64,000 bases of DNA from MPNP01 sp965221445 (GCA_965221445.1 CBDCSF010000013.1:1612001-1676000), one strand, 5' to 3'. Positions 9,035 through 18,432 are shown, counted from the first letter of the stretch. The notes: generated from the letters alone by a model not told the origin. Numbers and translations are program-made.

Positions 9035-9639
9035 AACTGTTCACAACAATTTCAGAAACGCCAAAATATCATTAGTAGGTTTATAGACACCTCTTTGAAT
9101 ATTTTCAGGTCCGGTCTACTCCATAGCCTTTTTCTTGATCTCCATGTCGGCATGTGAAAGGTCAATCGATATGGGAATTGGTCGCCAGCAACGAAACCGT
9201 AATTATAGAGTGGTTAGACCTCCCGGAGTGTCGTCACCACGAATGTGGGATTTTGGCCACGGAGTTGATAAATATCAGCAAACCGAACCGGATAAGAGTT
9301 TGATGACATGATAAAGTGGTGTCCTACATAGAGAGATCTACGGCCCAATGAAACCCAACAAGACTCTAGTACAACTGCTTGGAATGAGGGGATGAGTATG
9401 TTTTAATAAAAATGTGATTACAATAAAAAAAGCTTGCGATTGATGTCCATAAGAGATTCCCATTAGTTGTATCACCCAGCACCACTTCAATCAGACTCTT
9501 GGCTTAGTATAAAATGTCTCTTGTAGCCGCCCTCATATATCCCTAAATGGTTCAATATAAACCATAAATATCGGACGAATTGGTATTTGTTCATCGTTTA
9601 CTCATCCAATATGTAATACCTTGTTATCAATATCCTGTT

Positions 9640-10299
9640 ATGTCATTATCCGAGATAATCTCCCAAGTTCAAAACGCTGAAAAAGAGGCCAACAGAGTTG
9701 TTGGTTCCACCCAAATTATTGCTGTTTCCAAGTTACAGCCTGATGAAAGGGTTAAAGCCCTGTTGGCTGAAGGACATTTGGATTTTGGAGAAAACAGGGT
9801 ACAGGAAGCCACAGGTAAATGGCCAGCGTTTCTGGAAAATTTTCCACAGACAAAACTTCACCTGTTAGGCCCTTTGCAATCCAATAAGGTCAGACAAGCA
9901 TTGAATCTTTTTCATTTCATTCATTCTGTGGACCGTACCAGTCTGGTCAATAGAATTGTTCGCGTGGCTGATGAGGTGGGTTCTTGCCCCGGTTTGTTTG
10001 TTCAGGTCAACACTGGTGAAGAACTACAAAAATCTGGTGCCATACCCCGTGAGACAGACCAACTGGTTGCCGAAATCAGAAAATATAATTTACCCCTGTT
10101 AGGACTGATGTGTATCCCTCCTGTTGATGAGGAACCTGCTCTGCATTTTGGTCTATTGGCCAAGATTGCAGAACGAAATGGACTATCCGGACTTAGTATG
10201 GGTATGAGCAGTGATTTTGTCTCGGCTGTTCGCATGGGAGCAACTCATATTCGTGTTGGAACAGCAATTTTTGGGGCAAGGGATTACTCAAAAAGGTAA
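9640..10299 (+). CDS. YggS family PLP homeostasis protein
   Basis: The start at 9640 gives a 219-residue protein of normal YggS/PROSC length; the frame extends upstream to 9580 but those residues lack similarity to the family. The PLP-binding lysine lies in IIAVSKLQPDE near the N terminus, followed by the family signatures LDFGENRVQEA, HLLGPLQSNKV and near the end GMSSDFVSAVRMGATHIRVGT-like text. YggS proteins bind pyridoxal phosphate and buffer vitamin B6 and amino-acid pools without a known catalytic reaction. It is convergent with the YkuD gene, 14 bases away, and stands first on the plus strand after the accessory pocket. Confidence 0.93.
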   Translation: MSLSEIISQVQNAEKEANRVVGSTQIIAVSKLQPDERVKALLAEGHLDFGENRVQEATGKWPAFLENFPQTKLHLLGPLQSNKVRQALNLFHFIHSVDRTSLVNRIVRVADEVGSCPGLFVQVNTGEELQKSGAIPRETDQLVAEIRKYNLPLLGLMCIPPVDEEPALHFGLLAKIAERNGLSGLSMGMSSDFVSAVRMGATHIRVGTAIFGARDYSKR

Positions 10300-10313
10300 A
10301 TTGCAGACCTTTA

Positions 10314-10826
10314 TCAATTTATTATGGCGATGTGAGTCTCCTTGGCAAGATTGTTAGCTATCCACAACAAAACCTCCCGATCAACTGCGACACACCCTGC
10401 CGTTGGCATTCTTGGCCCCCGCCAAACATGTAGGAAAATTGCTGAGCCCTTTCCAGGTAGAGGATTATGTCTGTTGTAATCTATTGGTATGACAAGGTCG
10501 TAAAGTGAATCAGCCCGATGCAAAATTTCGTGGCTAAATTGCCAACTGCGTACGTTACTTACTAGTCTATTGTACTTTGGGTCCTTTGGATCATCTGACC
10601 AAATGTCTCGCTTCCTGATTGGAATTGCTTCCCGAGGGAGGTCCTTTTGGGGAATCCTTTCCGGACGGTACATAATTTTTTCCAGCCTGTAAACACCGGC
10701 AGGAGTTACCCCATCTCCCTCGGTTTTATTCAGCTTTATTCCACCCCAGCCTACTGAGCAGGAAAATTTTCTTCCCAAAAACCATCCATACCACTTGGTA
10801 ATGAAAATTGTTTCAACACAGTTCAA
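10314..10826 (-). CDS. L,D-transpeptidase (YkuD domain) family protein
   Basis: A 170-residue protein made almost entirely of one YkuD-like domain: the N-terminal strand with CSVGWGGI, then KTEGDGVTPAGVYRL, and near the C terminus FLHVWRGPRMPTAGCVAV, which carries the conserved His and the nucleophilic Cys in the H-x(n)-AGC-V pattern. Such enzymes crosslink peptidoglycan or attach proteins to it. This form without a visible signal peptide matches the short single-domain alphaproteobacterial type. The likely start is a TTG at 10826 overlapping the ribA stop; no good ribosome site is seen, so it is probably coupled to ribA translation. Confidence 0.82.
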   Translation of the reverse strand: MNCVETIFITKWYGWFLGRKFSCSVGWGGIKLNKTEGDGVTPAGVYRLEKIMYRPERIPQKDLPREAIPIRKRDIWSDDPKDPKYNRLVSNVRSWQFSHEILHRADSLYDLVIPIDYNRHNPLPGKGSAIFLHVWRGPRMPTAGCVAVDREVLLWIANNLAKETHIAIIN

Positions 10827-11899
10827 AGAATGTGGCCACTTTTTCTTGCTTTTACAGATAAATACTCAGCATTATGCTTGGTAACCACTGTTAAAATTGG
10901 AATACGTTCATGAACCTTGATACCCTGTGATTCCAATATTGTAATCTTGTCCGGGTTGTTGGTCATCAAGCTGGTACTATGATATCCCAGCACTTTCAAA
11001 ACTTCCGACCCCAATCTAAAATCTCTTTCGTCATCCTCAAATCCCAGACGATGATTTGCCTCAACCGTGTCAAATCCTTGATCCTGTAAGGAATATGCCC
11101 GGATTTTGTTGATCAAGCCAATCCCTCTTCCTTCCTGGTTAATATAAAGCAGAATACCCTCTTTTTTATCAATAATTTTCTTCATAGCCTGATGTAACTG
11201 TTGCTGGCAATCACATTTTAGGGACCCCAGAACATCTCCTGTAAAGCAGGCTGAATGGAGTCTCGTCAGGACTGGCCTGTCCCTTGGAGGGGTTCCGAAA
11301 ACAATCGCACAGTGCTCATCTCCACCACGTAATTCTCGGAAAAGGTAAATTTTTGAGGGTACTTTTTCAGTAAGGGGAAGAGAAGCTTTTGAAACAAGTT
11401 CTAATGAAACTCCTGATTGGATATGAAGGTCCTGTACATCTAGACATGTCAACTGGTTATCCTTACAATCCTGTTTTTGGATAGGCCTAACCAACGCAGA
11501 AGGGAGTAATCTGGCTTTTCTGGCAAGTTCTATTGCCACTTCATGTAAATTAAACCTGCCTCCCCTTTGTGATTCCAGGGGACCTTTTAATGGAACCTGG
11601 AGGTCACGTGAAGGATCAGCTACGGCCCTTATCCAATCTATATTCGCTTCCCCGGGGATTAGAATGCGGGCTAAATTACCGTCATAAACCCTTGCTTTAA
11701 GAGTATCTGCTCTTTTACGGGTCAGAGCTAATACCGAGTTCCCTTCGGTCAAAAACTCCTTCATTCGTGCGGATGAACAATTTTCTACCGGAAGGGCCAT
11801 CACCATGTGGGTTTTATCTTTCAATAATACGGGCAAGCCCAATCTCAAATCACTCAGGATTCGGGCCAGGATTTCTTCCTTTTTCAATCCATGTGGCAT
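10823..11899 (-). CDS. ribA: GTP cyclohydrolase II
   Basis: The C-terminal domain (about residues 180-350) is a full GTP cyclohydrolase II: the zinc site CFTGDVLGSLKCDC with Cys218, Cys229 and Cys231, the catalytic segment NQEGRGIGLINKIRAY, and TNNPDKITILESQGI. It opens the imidazole ring of GTP in the first step of riboflavin synthesis. The 358-residue length exceeds the usual 200; the first 175 residues look like a degenerate N-terminal extension (for example IRAVADPSRDLQVPLKG), as in the long alphaproteobacterial RibA proteins, and lack recognisable DHBP-synthase metal residues. It heads a two-gene unit with the YkuD gene. Confidence 0.93.
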   Translation of the reverse strand: MPHGLKKEEILARILSDLRLGLPVLLKDKTHMVMALPVENCSSARMKEFLTEGNSVLALTRKRADTLKARVYDGNLARILIPGEANIDWIRAVADPSRDLQVPLKGPLESQRGGRFNLHEVAIELARKARLLPSALVRPIQKQDCKDNQLTCLDVQDLHIQSGVSLELVSKASLPLTEKVPSKIYLFRELRGGDEHCAIVFGTPPRDRPVLTRLHSACFTGDVLGSLKCDCQQQLHQAMKKIIDKKEGILLYINQEGRGIGLINKIRAYSLQDQGFDTVEANHRLGFEDDERDFRLGSEVLKVLGYHSTSLMTNNPDKITILESQGIKVHERIPILTVVTKHNAEYLSVKARKSGHIL

Positions 11900-12218
11900 G
11901 TTGGCAGAGTCCTTAGCACAATGCTTGTAATAACCTACTGTTTCACAATTAAACTAGACATTTTCAACGGTTTGATTCATATTCGTCTTGGAACTTCTAT
12001 TGGTTTCCCCAGATTATAAACCTACTGCAGGATAATTGTTGGTTGTTAGCTAAAATGTCAAATAATTACTCCCAAACAAAAAGCCAACTCCAAATTATAG
12101 TTGAATCTTTCGAATTTTCATTTAGGATACTGTCCATTATCCACACCAGAGCAGGAAAATTCAAAAATCACTATTAGGTGTGAACTTCATATTTCGTTCT
12201 AATTGCAGGGTATTTGTT
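11900..12218. other. Divergent promoter region, ribA and SLT gene
   Basis: This 319-base AT-rich region separates the divergent ribA and SLT lipoprotein genes and must contain both promoters. I looked for an FMN riboswitch upstream of ribA and did not recognise the conserved RFN elements. No open frame or strong hairpin is apparent. Confidence 0.5.
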
Positions 12219-12797
12219 GTGAAGAAATTTTTACTGATATTACTTCTGGCTGGGTGTACTCTTGTTGACTTTGGTCCACCGGATACTGTTGAAAATGCCT
12301 GCACCATTGTAAAAACAAATCCCAATTGGTATCGCCACATGAATAGGGTCGAGAAAAAATGGGGAGTACCAGTATCTGTTCAGATGGCGGTAATTTATCA
12401 GGAAAGCAAGTTTGAGCGGAACGCCAGGCCGCCCAGAAAGTTCAGGATGGGTATCATACCCGCAGGTTATGAATCCACTGCCTATGGCTATGGGCAAGTA
12501 TTGGATGGAACCTGGAAGTGGTACCAAGATCAAATTGGTAACCGCAGGGTAAGTCGAACAAATTATGGTGATGTGGTTGAGTTTATTGGCTGGTATACAG
12601 ATATCTCTGCTCGTGAACTTGGCATTTCCAAAAGAGATGCCAAGAATGTTTACCTAGCCTACCATGAGGGTCATGCAGGTTATAGAAAACGTTCCCATCA
12701 TCAAAAATCATGGTTGATTGGTGTTTCCAATAAGGTTGGTGACATAGAGAAACGATACCGAAATCAGTTGAGGGGTTGTCGCGTTGGTTTGCTCTGA
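12219..12797 (+). CDS. SLT-domain lipoprotein (lytic transglycosylase-like)
   Basis: A GTG start at 12219, preceded by CAGGG at eight bases, gives a 192-residue lipoprotein: MKKFLLILLLAGC with a lipobox Cys at 13. The body contains the SLT goose-type lysozyme signature VSVQMAVIYQESKF with the predicted catalytic Glu, then AYGYGQVLDGTW and a later AYHEGHAGY, matching single-domain transglycosylase lipoproteins. It should cleave peptidoglycan from the outer-membrane side. An in-frame upstream start at 12180 would bury the signal sequence and is less likely. It faces lolA convergently with 10 bases between stops. Confidence 0.88.
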   Translation: MKKFLLILLLAGCTLVDFGPPDTVENACTIVKTNPNWYRHMNRVEKKWGVPVSVQMAVIYQESKFERNARPPRKFRMGIIPAGYESTAYGYGQVLDGTWKWYQDQIGNRRVSRTNYGDVVEFIGWYTDISARELGISKRDAKNVYLAYHEGHAGYRKRSHHQKSWLIGVSNKVGDIEKRYRNQLRGCRVGLL

Positions 12798-12807
12798 CTG
12801 ATGTTGG

Positions 12808-13407
12808 TTAGGGTAAATTCAAGACCTCTTTCTGACGTTCGATATTGAATATTCTCAGGTCCAAAGTGATGTTGGTCTGGATGTTCTGTAACTGAACCAG
12901 GGTTCTGTTGCCAAATTCGTCAACGAATACCCATCCTTCAAGCAATAGGGGATCATTCTGGAATATCAGTTCCAAGTGCCCTCCAACATAATCGGATGTT
13001 ACCTTAAGGTGTAATTCATTATATTCACTGCCAATCAAATGATCCAGCACAACACCGGATTCAGTAAAATTCAGATCCCTAGTCAGCAAGTGATAAAACG
13101 GGGTTTGTCTCAATGGGTACATAGTTGGACCTGTATTGGAACTCCTATCAAAAACTGCAACACTTCCTGAACGTGCAATAATTATCCCATTATCAGGAGG
13201 ATAGTATTCCAGTCTTGCCCTAAGTGGGCGATCCAGAAATAGTCGACCTTCTGACCTTGACCCATCAGAATTGATTTGAAGTATTTCAGAATAAAGAGTG
13301 TCAATCTCTTCCAGATAGGTTTCCAGATCCTGGAGAGTTGGTTTTACCTCAGTACTTGCCAAAGCGTATATAGGTATGAATAGAAAACCAATCAGCATAA
13401 ATGCCAA
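12808..13407 (-). CDS. lolA: LolA-like outer-membrane lipoprotein carrier
   Basis: About 199 residues with a signal-like N terminus (LIGFLFIPIYALA) and a LolA-fold body: LQDLETYLEEIDTL, then LFLDRPLRARLEYYPPD (the conserved F-x-R-P-x-x-x-x-x-Y pattern), DRSSNT and PLRQTPFYHLL. LolA carries lipoproteins across the periplasm to the outer membrane. The start is uncertain: a TTG at 13407 gives a short signal without basic residues, and the true start may be a non-ATG codon slightly upstream. Position next to ftsK, as in many Proteobacteria, supports the call. Confidence 0.85.
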   Translation of the reverse strand: MAFMLIGFLFIPIYALASTEVKPTLQDLETYLEEIDTLYSEILQINSDGSRSEGRLFLDRPLRARLEYYPPDNGIIIARSGSVAVFDRSSNTGPTMYPLRQTPFYHLLTRDLNFTESGVVLDHLIGSEYNELHLKVTSDYVGGHLELIFQNDPLLLEGWVFVDEFGNRTLVQLQNIQTNITLDLRIFNIERQKEVLNLP

Positions 13408-13505
13408 ATGGGTGGAAACTACATTTTTGGTTTCCTTTGTTCTTCTCTCTAGCCTTATATCTGATTCAATTTTTATCCTAATTTCTCAAAAACCCCATTT
13501 ATTAA

Positions 13506-13530
13506 GGGGATTATATACTTGTTTCCCCAT
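13506..13530. repeat. 25-bp repeat, copy 1
   Basis: The unit begins GGGGATTATATACTTG and ends TTTCCCCAT. It differs from the second copy 124 bases away at one base. Each copy is itself an interrupted palindrome (GGGGA ... TCCCC) with a central TATAC. Both copies lie between ftsK and lolA, upstream of lolA. Confidence 0.8.
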
Positions 13531-13629
13531 ATTGGATTTGCTCAATAATAAAGCCGACCTACCTTGCTTAAAACTTCATCCAGAACCCAATCAGGAGTTT
13601 CACCGCTCAGTTTGGGAATGATAACGAAT

Positions 13630-13654
13630 GGGGATTGTATACTTGTTTCCCCAT
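13630..13654. repeat. 25-bp repeat, copy 2 (extended hairpin)
   Basis: This copy begins GGGGATTGTATACTTG and ends TTTCCCCAT. With flanking bases its arms become AATGGGGA and TCCCCATT, a perfect 8-bp stem followed on the plus strand by a short T run. It could act as a terminator hairpin or as a protein-binding site. Confidence 0.75.
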
Positions 13655-13707
13655 TTTTTCAAAAAAAACACTTGAAAAACCTATACAATCCAATCCGATT
13701 GAAATAG

Positions 13708-16326
13708 TTACTCTGGAATGTAGATTTCCCTTTTGCCAACATGATTGGCCTTGCCAATTAACTCTTCGTCTTCCATCCTTTCAACGATTTTAGCCGCCTT
13801 GTTATAACCGATTCCAAGTTTTCTTTGAATGTAGGATATGGAAACCCGCCGGTCCCTTTTGACAATGGCTACAGCTTGGGGATAAAGACTGTCCTCGGAA
13901 TTTTTTCCACCAACAAAGCCCAAGGCTTGATCTACTTCTGCTTCAATACTTCCTTCTGGATCATCAAAGATCTGGTTCTGGTACTCGTTAGACCCATATG
14001 CTTTTTTCAGATACCCTACAATTTTCTCCACTTCTTCATCGGTTACAAGGGGACCATGGACACGTTGGATTTTTCCTCCACCTGACATAAAGAGCATATC
14101 CCCTTTACCCAGAAGCTGTTCAGCACCTTGTGTATTCAGAATAGTCCGGCTGTCTATCTTGGAAGATACCTGGAATGAAACACGGTTGGGAAAATTTGAC
14201 TTGATAATCCCTCCCATAACGTCGACCGAAGGTCTCTGGGTAGCAGCAATCAGGTGAATGCCACTAGCACGGGCCTTTTGGCTCAACTGCTGTAGACACT
14301 CATCTATTTCCTTACCAGCTGTTTGAACCAAGTCTGCCAGCTCGTCAATTATAACAACGATATAGGGTAAATATTCAACATCAAATTCCTTGGTGGTAAA
14401 TTCAGCCCGACCAGTTTCCTTATTGTAACCGGTCTGAATCTTGATTGAGTATACATCCTCTCCCTTTTCGATGAGTTCCAGCATATGAGAGTTATAGGAT
14501 TGGATATTCTTTATATTCAATCTCATGCTTTGCATTTTCTCATATCTCTTGTTCATTTCGTAAGTAACCCATTTCAACGCCACTACGGCTTTCTTTGGAT
14601 CAGTTACAACTGGGGACAACAAATGTGGAATCCCATCATAACCACTCAATTCAATCATTTTGGGATCAATCATCAGCAATTTGCATTGCTCGGGGGATAA
14701 TTTATACAGCATACTGAGGATCATCGAGTTTAATCCAACCGATTTACCTGACCCAGTCGTACCAGCAATGAGAAGATGAGGCATGGAGACCAGGTCGACG
14801 ACTACTGGCAAACCACTGATATCCTTACCGAATATAAGGGGAAGTTTGTATCTTGAATTCCAAAATGTTGTTGAGGATGCTAGTTCCTTGAGATAGACGG
14901 TTTCCCTAATTTCGTTGGGGAGTTCAATCCCAACATAGGGCTCACCTGGAATCGTTGATATTCGGGCAGATAAAGCAGCCATGGAACAGGCGACATCATC
15001 AGCCAACTGAATAACCCTGCTCGTTTTTACTCCTGGGGCTGGTCTAAATTTGTAAAGGGTTACCACCGGTCCCTGCAGGATTTTCTCAATATTGCCCTGA
15101 ACACTGAAATCTGCAAGAATTCGCTTCAGCTTTTCTCCTCTTGCCTCCAATTCTACCTGACTTCTGTCATTCTTGATAATTTCATCAGGTTCGCTCAAGA
15201 AGGATAGAGAGGGAGGATGGTATGTATTATGATCGGGAAAGTTATCCAGTGATTGTAGTGTTTCTTGCGTTGCCTTTGCACTCACTTTAATTGGTCTGGG
15301 GTCCCTTGGAATTACGACCACCTCATTGTCCATTTCATCAAAATCATAGTCTTGATCTGTAGGGATTTCTCCCAACAGTGGCAGGGAAGCTGAACTTACA
15401 TCTGGATGCTCATGATCCACCTGCCTTTTGGCAAAACTAATCTGGGTAAGTTTTCTGGGACGTATGTTTTCCTCGTCCTTCATGAACCAAGCCACTGTTT
15501 GACTTATGCCTGACCTAAGTTTTCTTGAAATAAAACCAGGCGATTTAACCTTTTCTTCCTTTTCCTCATAATAATCGTAGAAATCCTGACTCTTGGTTTC
15601 TACTTCGTCGTTTCTCCTCAAAAATTTATCAAGTTTATTTAAAACGCCTGTGGAGTTGGTTTCATTCTCTTGCCCATCTACACTTGCTGGAATTTCGTAG
15701 GGGCTGTGATTTGGAAAGGATTTCTGTGTGGCTTGTCTATGAGTCAACCTTGCAACCAATTCTCGAAGAGTGAATCCAAAGGAATAAAATGAAACAATAC
15801 CAAGGATAAGGCCAACGACATAAGTTGCGTAATTGAAATAGTTAGCTGGATCTATTGGTATAAGGTTCATGGTTGCTCCAACAAATGTATCACCAAAGAT
15901 ACCACCTAGCCCAAAATGGTGATTCCAGGCATCCAGTGGCTCTAATGTTGATGAAAAAATGGAAGCCGAAGCAACTAGGATAGGGAGATAAATCAAGGAT
16001 TTAAAGAACCTGTCCATTCCTGCATGGGTCATAAACCGAATACCCCAAAGAAAAAAATAGAAAGCAATAAACCATGACCCTAAACCCATTATTACAATCA
16101 GACTGCTGGCTATTGAAGCACCGAGATGCCCCAACAAGTTGCTCACCCCACCATTCGTCAATGAAAATATACCTGGGTCAAACGGAGAATAGGAACCTAG
16201 AATTAATCCCAATAGGCCACTCAAGGATAATAACACAAGTCCCCATAATTCCTGACTTCTCTTGATAAGTACCCGTAACCAGCTTTCACTCAGCAAAGGT
16301 TGTCTTTGTCTAATTTGATAAGTCAC
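13708..16326 (-). CDS. ftsK: DNA translocase FtsK
   Basis: The GTG at 16326 (before it, GAGAGGGAAAG) gives an 872-residue FtsK; the frame continues upstream into the aminotransferase gene but that part is not FtsK-like. The N-terminal third holds about four membrane helices, then a variable acidic linker, then the motor: Walker A GTTGSGKS, Walker B VVIIDELADL, and the segment ATQRPSVDVMGG. The last 65 residues form the winged-helix gamma domain that reads KOPS orientation signals (SISYIQRKLGIGYNKAA). FtsK anchors at the division septum, pumps chromosome ends and activates XerCD at dif. It follows the aminotransferase gene after 16 bases. Confidence 0.95.
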   Translation of the reverse strand: MTYQIRQRQPLLSESWLRVLIKRSQELWGLVLLSLSGLLGLILGSYSPFDPGIFSLTNGGVSNLLGHLGASIASSLIVIMGLGSWFIAFYFFLWGIRFMTHAGMDRFFKSLIYLPILVASASIFSSTLEPLDAWNHHFGLGGIFGDTFVGATMNLIPIDPANYFNYATYVVGLILGIVSFYSFGFTLRELVARLTHRQATQKSFPNHSPYEIPASVDGQENETNSTGVLNKLDKFLRRNDEVETKSQDFYDYYEEKEEKVKSPGFISRKLRSGISQTVAWFMKDEENIRPRKLTQISFAKRQVDHEHPDVSSASLPLLGEIPTDQDYDFDEMDNEVVVIPRDPRPIKVSAKATQETLQSLDNFPDHNTYHPPSLSFLSEPDEIIKNDRSQVELEARGEKLKRILADFSVQGNIEKILQGPVVTLYKFRPAPGVKTSRVIQLADDVACSMAALSARISTIPGEPYVGIELPNEIRETVYLKELASSTTFWNSRYKLPLIFGKDISGLPVVVDLVSMPHLLIAGTTGSGKSVGLNSMILSMLYKLSPEQCKLLMIDPKMIELSGYDGIPHLLSPVVTDPKKAVVALKWVTYEMNKRYEKMQSMRLNIKNIQSYNSHMLELIEKGEDVYSIKIQTGYNKETGRAEFTTKEFDVEYLPYIVVIIDELADLVQTAGKEIDECLQQLSQKARASGIHLIAATQRPSVDVMGGIIKSNFPNRVSFQVSSKIDSRTILNTQGAEQLLGKGDMLFMSGGGKIQRVHGPLVTDEEVEKIVGYLKKAYGSNEYQNQIFDDPEGSIEAEVDQALGFVGGKNSEDSLYPQAVAIVKRDRRVSISYIQRKLGIGYNKAAKIVERMEDEELIGKANHVGKREIYIPE

Positions 16327-16342
16327 CTTTCCCTCTCCTTTT

Positions 16343-17518
16343 CTACACCAGATCCCTGATGCCGACCAATCCCTTTTCCAGTTCTTCTTCTTCGGCGACC
16401 ATTGCCACTCTAATATACTTATTTCCTGGGGTTCTACCTTGATCCTCAAAACTGAAATAAGCCCCGGGAACTACTTTCACGCCTTTCTCTGTCCACAACC
16501 GCTTGGACATTTCCTCACCATCACCCACATCCAGCCATAAAAAGAAACCCGCTTCGGGAGGGGTATATCCTTCAAACCCTTCAAATACTTTGTCGGCGAG
16601 TGCATATTTTCTCTGATACAGATCCCTGCTTGCAATGACGTGGGTTTCGTCTTCTAACAAACGTGCAGCAACTGCTTGCAAGGGTATGGGGACTGCTGGG
16701 TCAGAATAGGATCGGTATTTCTTAAAGTGTGAAATGAGTTTTTTACCTCCAACCATAAAACCCGTTCTCAATCCAGGTAGGTTGGACCTTTTGGATAATG
16801 AGTTGAAAATAATTTTACGATTTAAATCCCCTTCGAAACCTGACTGTATTTCGATCATGCTTGGGGGTGGATCATCCCGATAAATTTCCGAATAGCATTC
16901 ATCTGAAAAAATCAGGAAATCGTGCTTGTGGGCCAAATTCAGGAGGTCTTCCAAATACTCCCTAGAAGCCACTGATCCCTGGGGATTAGAAGGGCTGCAT
17001 AGATAAACGATGGATACTTCATCCAATATCCTGGAGGAGATTTTTGTAAAATCAGGAAGAAAATTGTTGTCCTTTTCAGCACTTACAAAAACCGGGTTGG
17101 CATGGGCTGCAAGTGCTGCACCTATATAGACCTGGTAAAATGGATTGGGTATCAGGATGCTGGATTTTTTGCCGTGCTTTTCCTCAGGACACAAAGCAAT
17201 GCAGGCATTGAACAGTGCTTCCCTTGTCCCATTGACAACAGAGATGTTTTCGTTGGGGTTGATCAATACATCGTACCGAATTTTGTACCATTTTGATATG
17301 GAATCCAATAACTCACCGGTTCCATCCTTTGGTGGATATTTTCCAAATTGACGGAAGGTGCGAGATATCTCGTCCATAATCCAGCTAGGAAATTCATGAC
17401 GAGGTCCACCAATGGACATATCAATGATATCCCCCCCAGGAATTGAATCCCCTAGGAGTAACCTTAATCTATCAAATGTGTATTCTGGCAGTTGGGAAAA
17501 CCGCCCAGGTAAATCCAT
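16343..17518 (-). CDS. Class I/II aminotransferase (DapC-like)
   Basis: A 391-residue fold-type I PLP enzyme. The pyridoxal lysine lies in FNSLSKRSNLPGLRTG; other family markers are NGTREALF, IPNPFYQVY, CSPSNPQGSV and FSDECYSEIY, and near the end RVAMVAEEEELEKGL. The pattern resembles the N-succinyl-L,L-diaminopimelate/aspartate aminotransferases used in lysine and peptidoglycan precursor synthesis, and alphaproteobacteria often place such a gene before ftsK. The substrate is inferred, not proved. The start ATG at 17518 has no very strong ribosome site; the region 17519-17721 between it and the divergent regulator must hold both promoters. Confidence 0.82.
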   Translation of the reverse strand: MDLPGRFSQLPEYTFDRLRLLLGDSIPGGDIIDMSIGGPRHEFPSWIMDEISRTFRQFGKYPPKDGTGELLDSISKWYKIRYDVLINPNENISVVNGTREALFNACIALCPEEKHGKKSSILIPNPFYQVYIGAALAAHANPVFVSAEKDNNFLPDFTKISSRILDEVSIVYLCSPSNPQGSVASREYLEDLLNLAHKHDFLIFSDECYSEIYRDDPPPSMIEIQSGFEGDLNRKIIFNSLSKRSNLPGLRTGFMVGGKKLISHFKKYRSYSDPAVPIPLQAVAARLLEDETHVIASRDLYQRKYALADKVFEGFEGYTPPEAGFFLWLDVGDGEEMSKRLWTEKGVKVVPGAYFSFEDQGRTPGNKYIRVAMVAEEEELEKGLVGIRDLV

Positions 17519-17721
17519 TGTCTGTGACCTGCCTCAAATATATTTTTCGTTTGGGTCTTTTATTGCCCGTTTTGATTTGAAGTTATTTATATTTCTTCTT
17601 TTCCAGAGAATCAATAGATTTTTCCAAATGTACGAATTGTGGCACATAAATGCTACAATTGAAAAAATACAAACCTACTTACCTAGGGTACAATCTATTT
17701 GCGTTATTTCTCATTCATAAA

Positions 17722-18417
17722 ATGGCTTCCCGACCCAAAATACTCATAATTGGAAAAAACCGGTTTGTATGTGATACTTTTCAGGATCTCCTTCATTCCT
17801 CAAAGGAGTTTGTGGCAGAGTTTGCTGAACAATATTCTCAGGTACAGATTTCCTTTATTAATTCGTTTTCTGCTGTAATTGTTTTTGTTGAGGATCTTGA
17901 TGATTTGGACCTTCTTGCAGTGGATTCTTGTAATTTGCCTCCTGCAATACTGATCCTTTCCGAAGAACAGAATGCTAAACTGTCTGGCAACCATCATGAC
18001 CAAGGCCAAATTGTTGTATTTCTAAAGCCGTTCTCCTTTCAGGAGGTTCTAATCCAATTACAGGGAATTGTAACCAGATATGAAATTAAACGGCAGGTAT
18101 CATTCAATTTGGGGGATGTTGTAATTGACCCCTCCTCCCTTATCTTGGAAAAGGCTTCGGGTGAAGCTGTGAAAATGACCCAAAAGGAGTTTGAACTGCT
18201 CCATGCTCTATATAAAGCTAAAGGAAAAACCTTGTCCAGGGAATATCTACTGAAAGAGGTTTGGGGATACAAAAGAGATATTATTACCAATACCCTGGAT
18301 ACTCATATCCATTGGCTTCGACAAAAAATTGAAACAGATTCTGCCAACCCCAAAGTTATCATAACTGATAATGGTGGGTACCAGATCAAACCTGAATTAT
18401 ATTCACCTAACCAGTAG
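17722..18417 (+). CDS. OmpR-type regulator with degenerate receiver
   Basis: From the ATG at 17722 the product has 231 residues: a receiver-like domain (about 1-115) and an OmpR winged helix (about 130-225, with MTQKEFELLHALYKAKGKTLSREYLLKEVWG and TNTLDTHIHWLRQKI-type helices). The receiver has lost its chemistry: the acidic pair is replaced (ILIIGKNRF) and the phospho-acceptor position falls in AVIVFVEDLDD with Phe at the expected Asp; only the FLKPF lysine remains. It probably works independently of phosphorylation. It lies 15 bases before xthA on the same strand, and a frame extension to 17650 is not needed. Confidence 0.8.
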   Translation: MASRPKILIIGKNRFVCDTFQDLLHSSKEFVAEFAEQYSQVQISFINSFSAVIVFVEDLDDLDLLAVDSCNLPPAILILSEEQNAKLSGNHHDQGQIVVFLKPFSFQEVLIQLQGIVTRYEIKRQVSFNLGDVVIDPSSLILEKASGEAVKMTQKEFELLHALYKAKGKTLSREYLLKEVWGYKRDIITNTLDTHIHWLRQKIETDSANPKVIITDNGGYQIKPELYSPNQ

Positions 18418-18432
18418 AAAGTCCTTAATCCA

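Larger units (their letters stand above)
8700..9639. other. Long non-coding stretch with transposase debris
   Basis: This region of more than 900 bases between the AbiE pair and yggS holds no intact gene. It includes an IS630-type relic and a long palindrome, listed separately. The part from 9035 to 9560 contains many stops in all frames and I see nothing identifiable in it. The yggS promoter is expected close to 9600. Confidence 0.55.

Noticed and set aside
11900..12218. FMN riboswitch upstream of ribA
   Set aside because: I looked for the conserved RFN core sequences and stems on the minus strand and found none.
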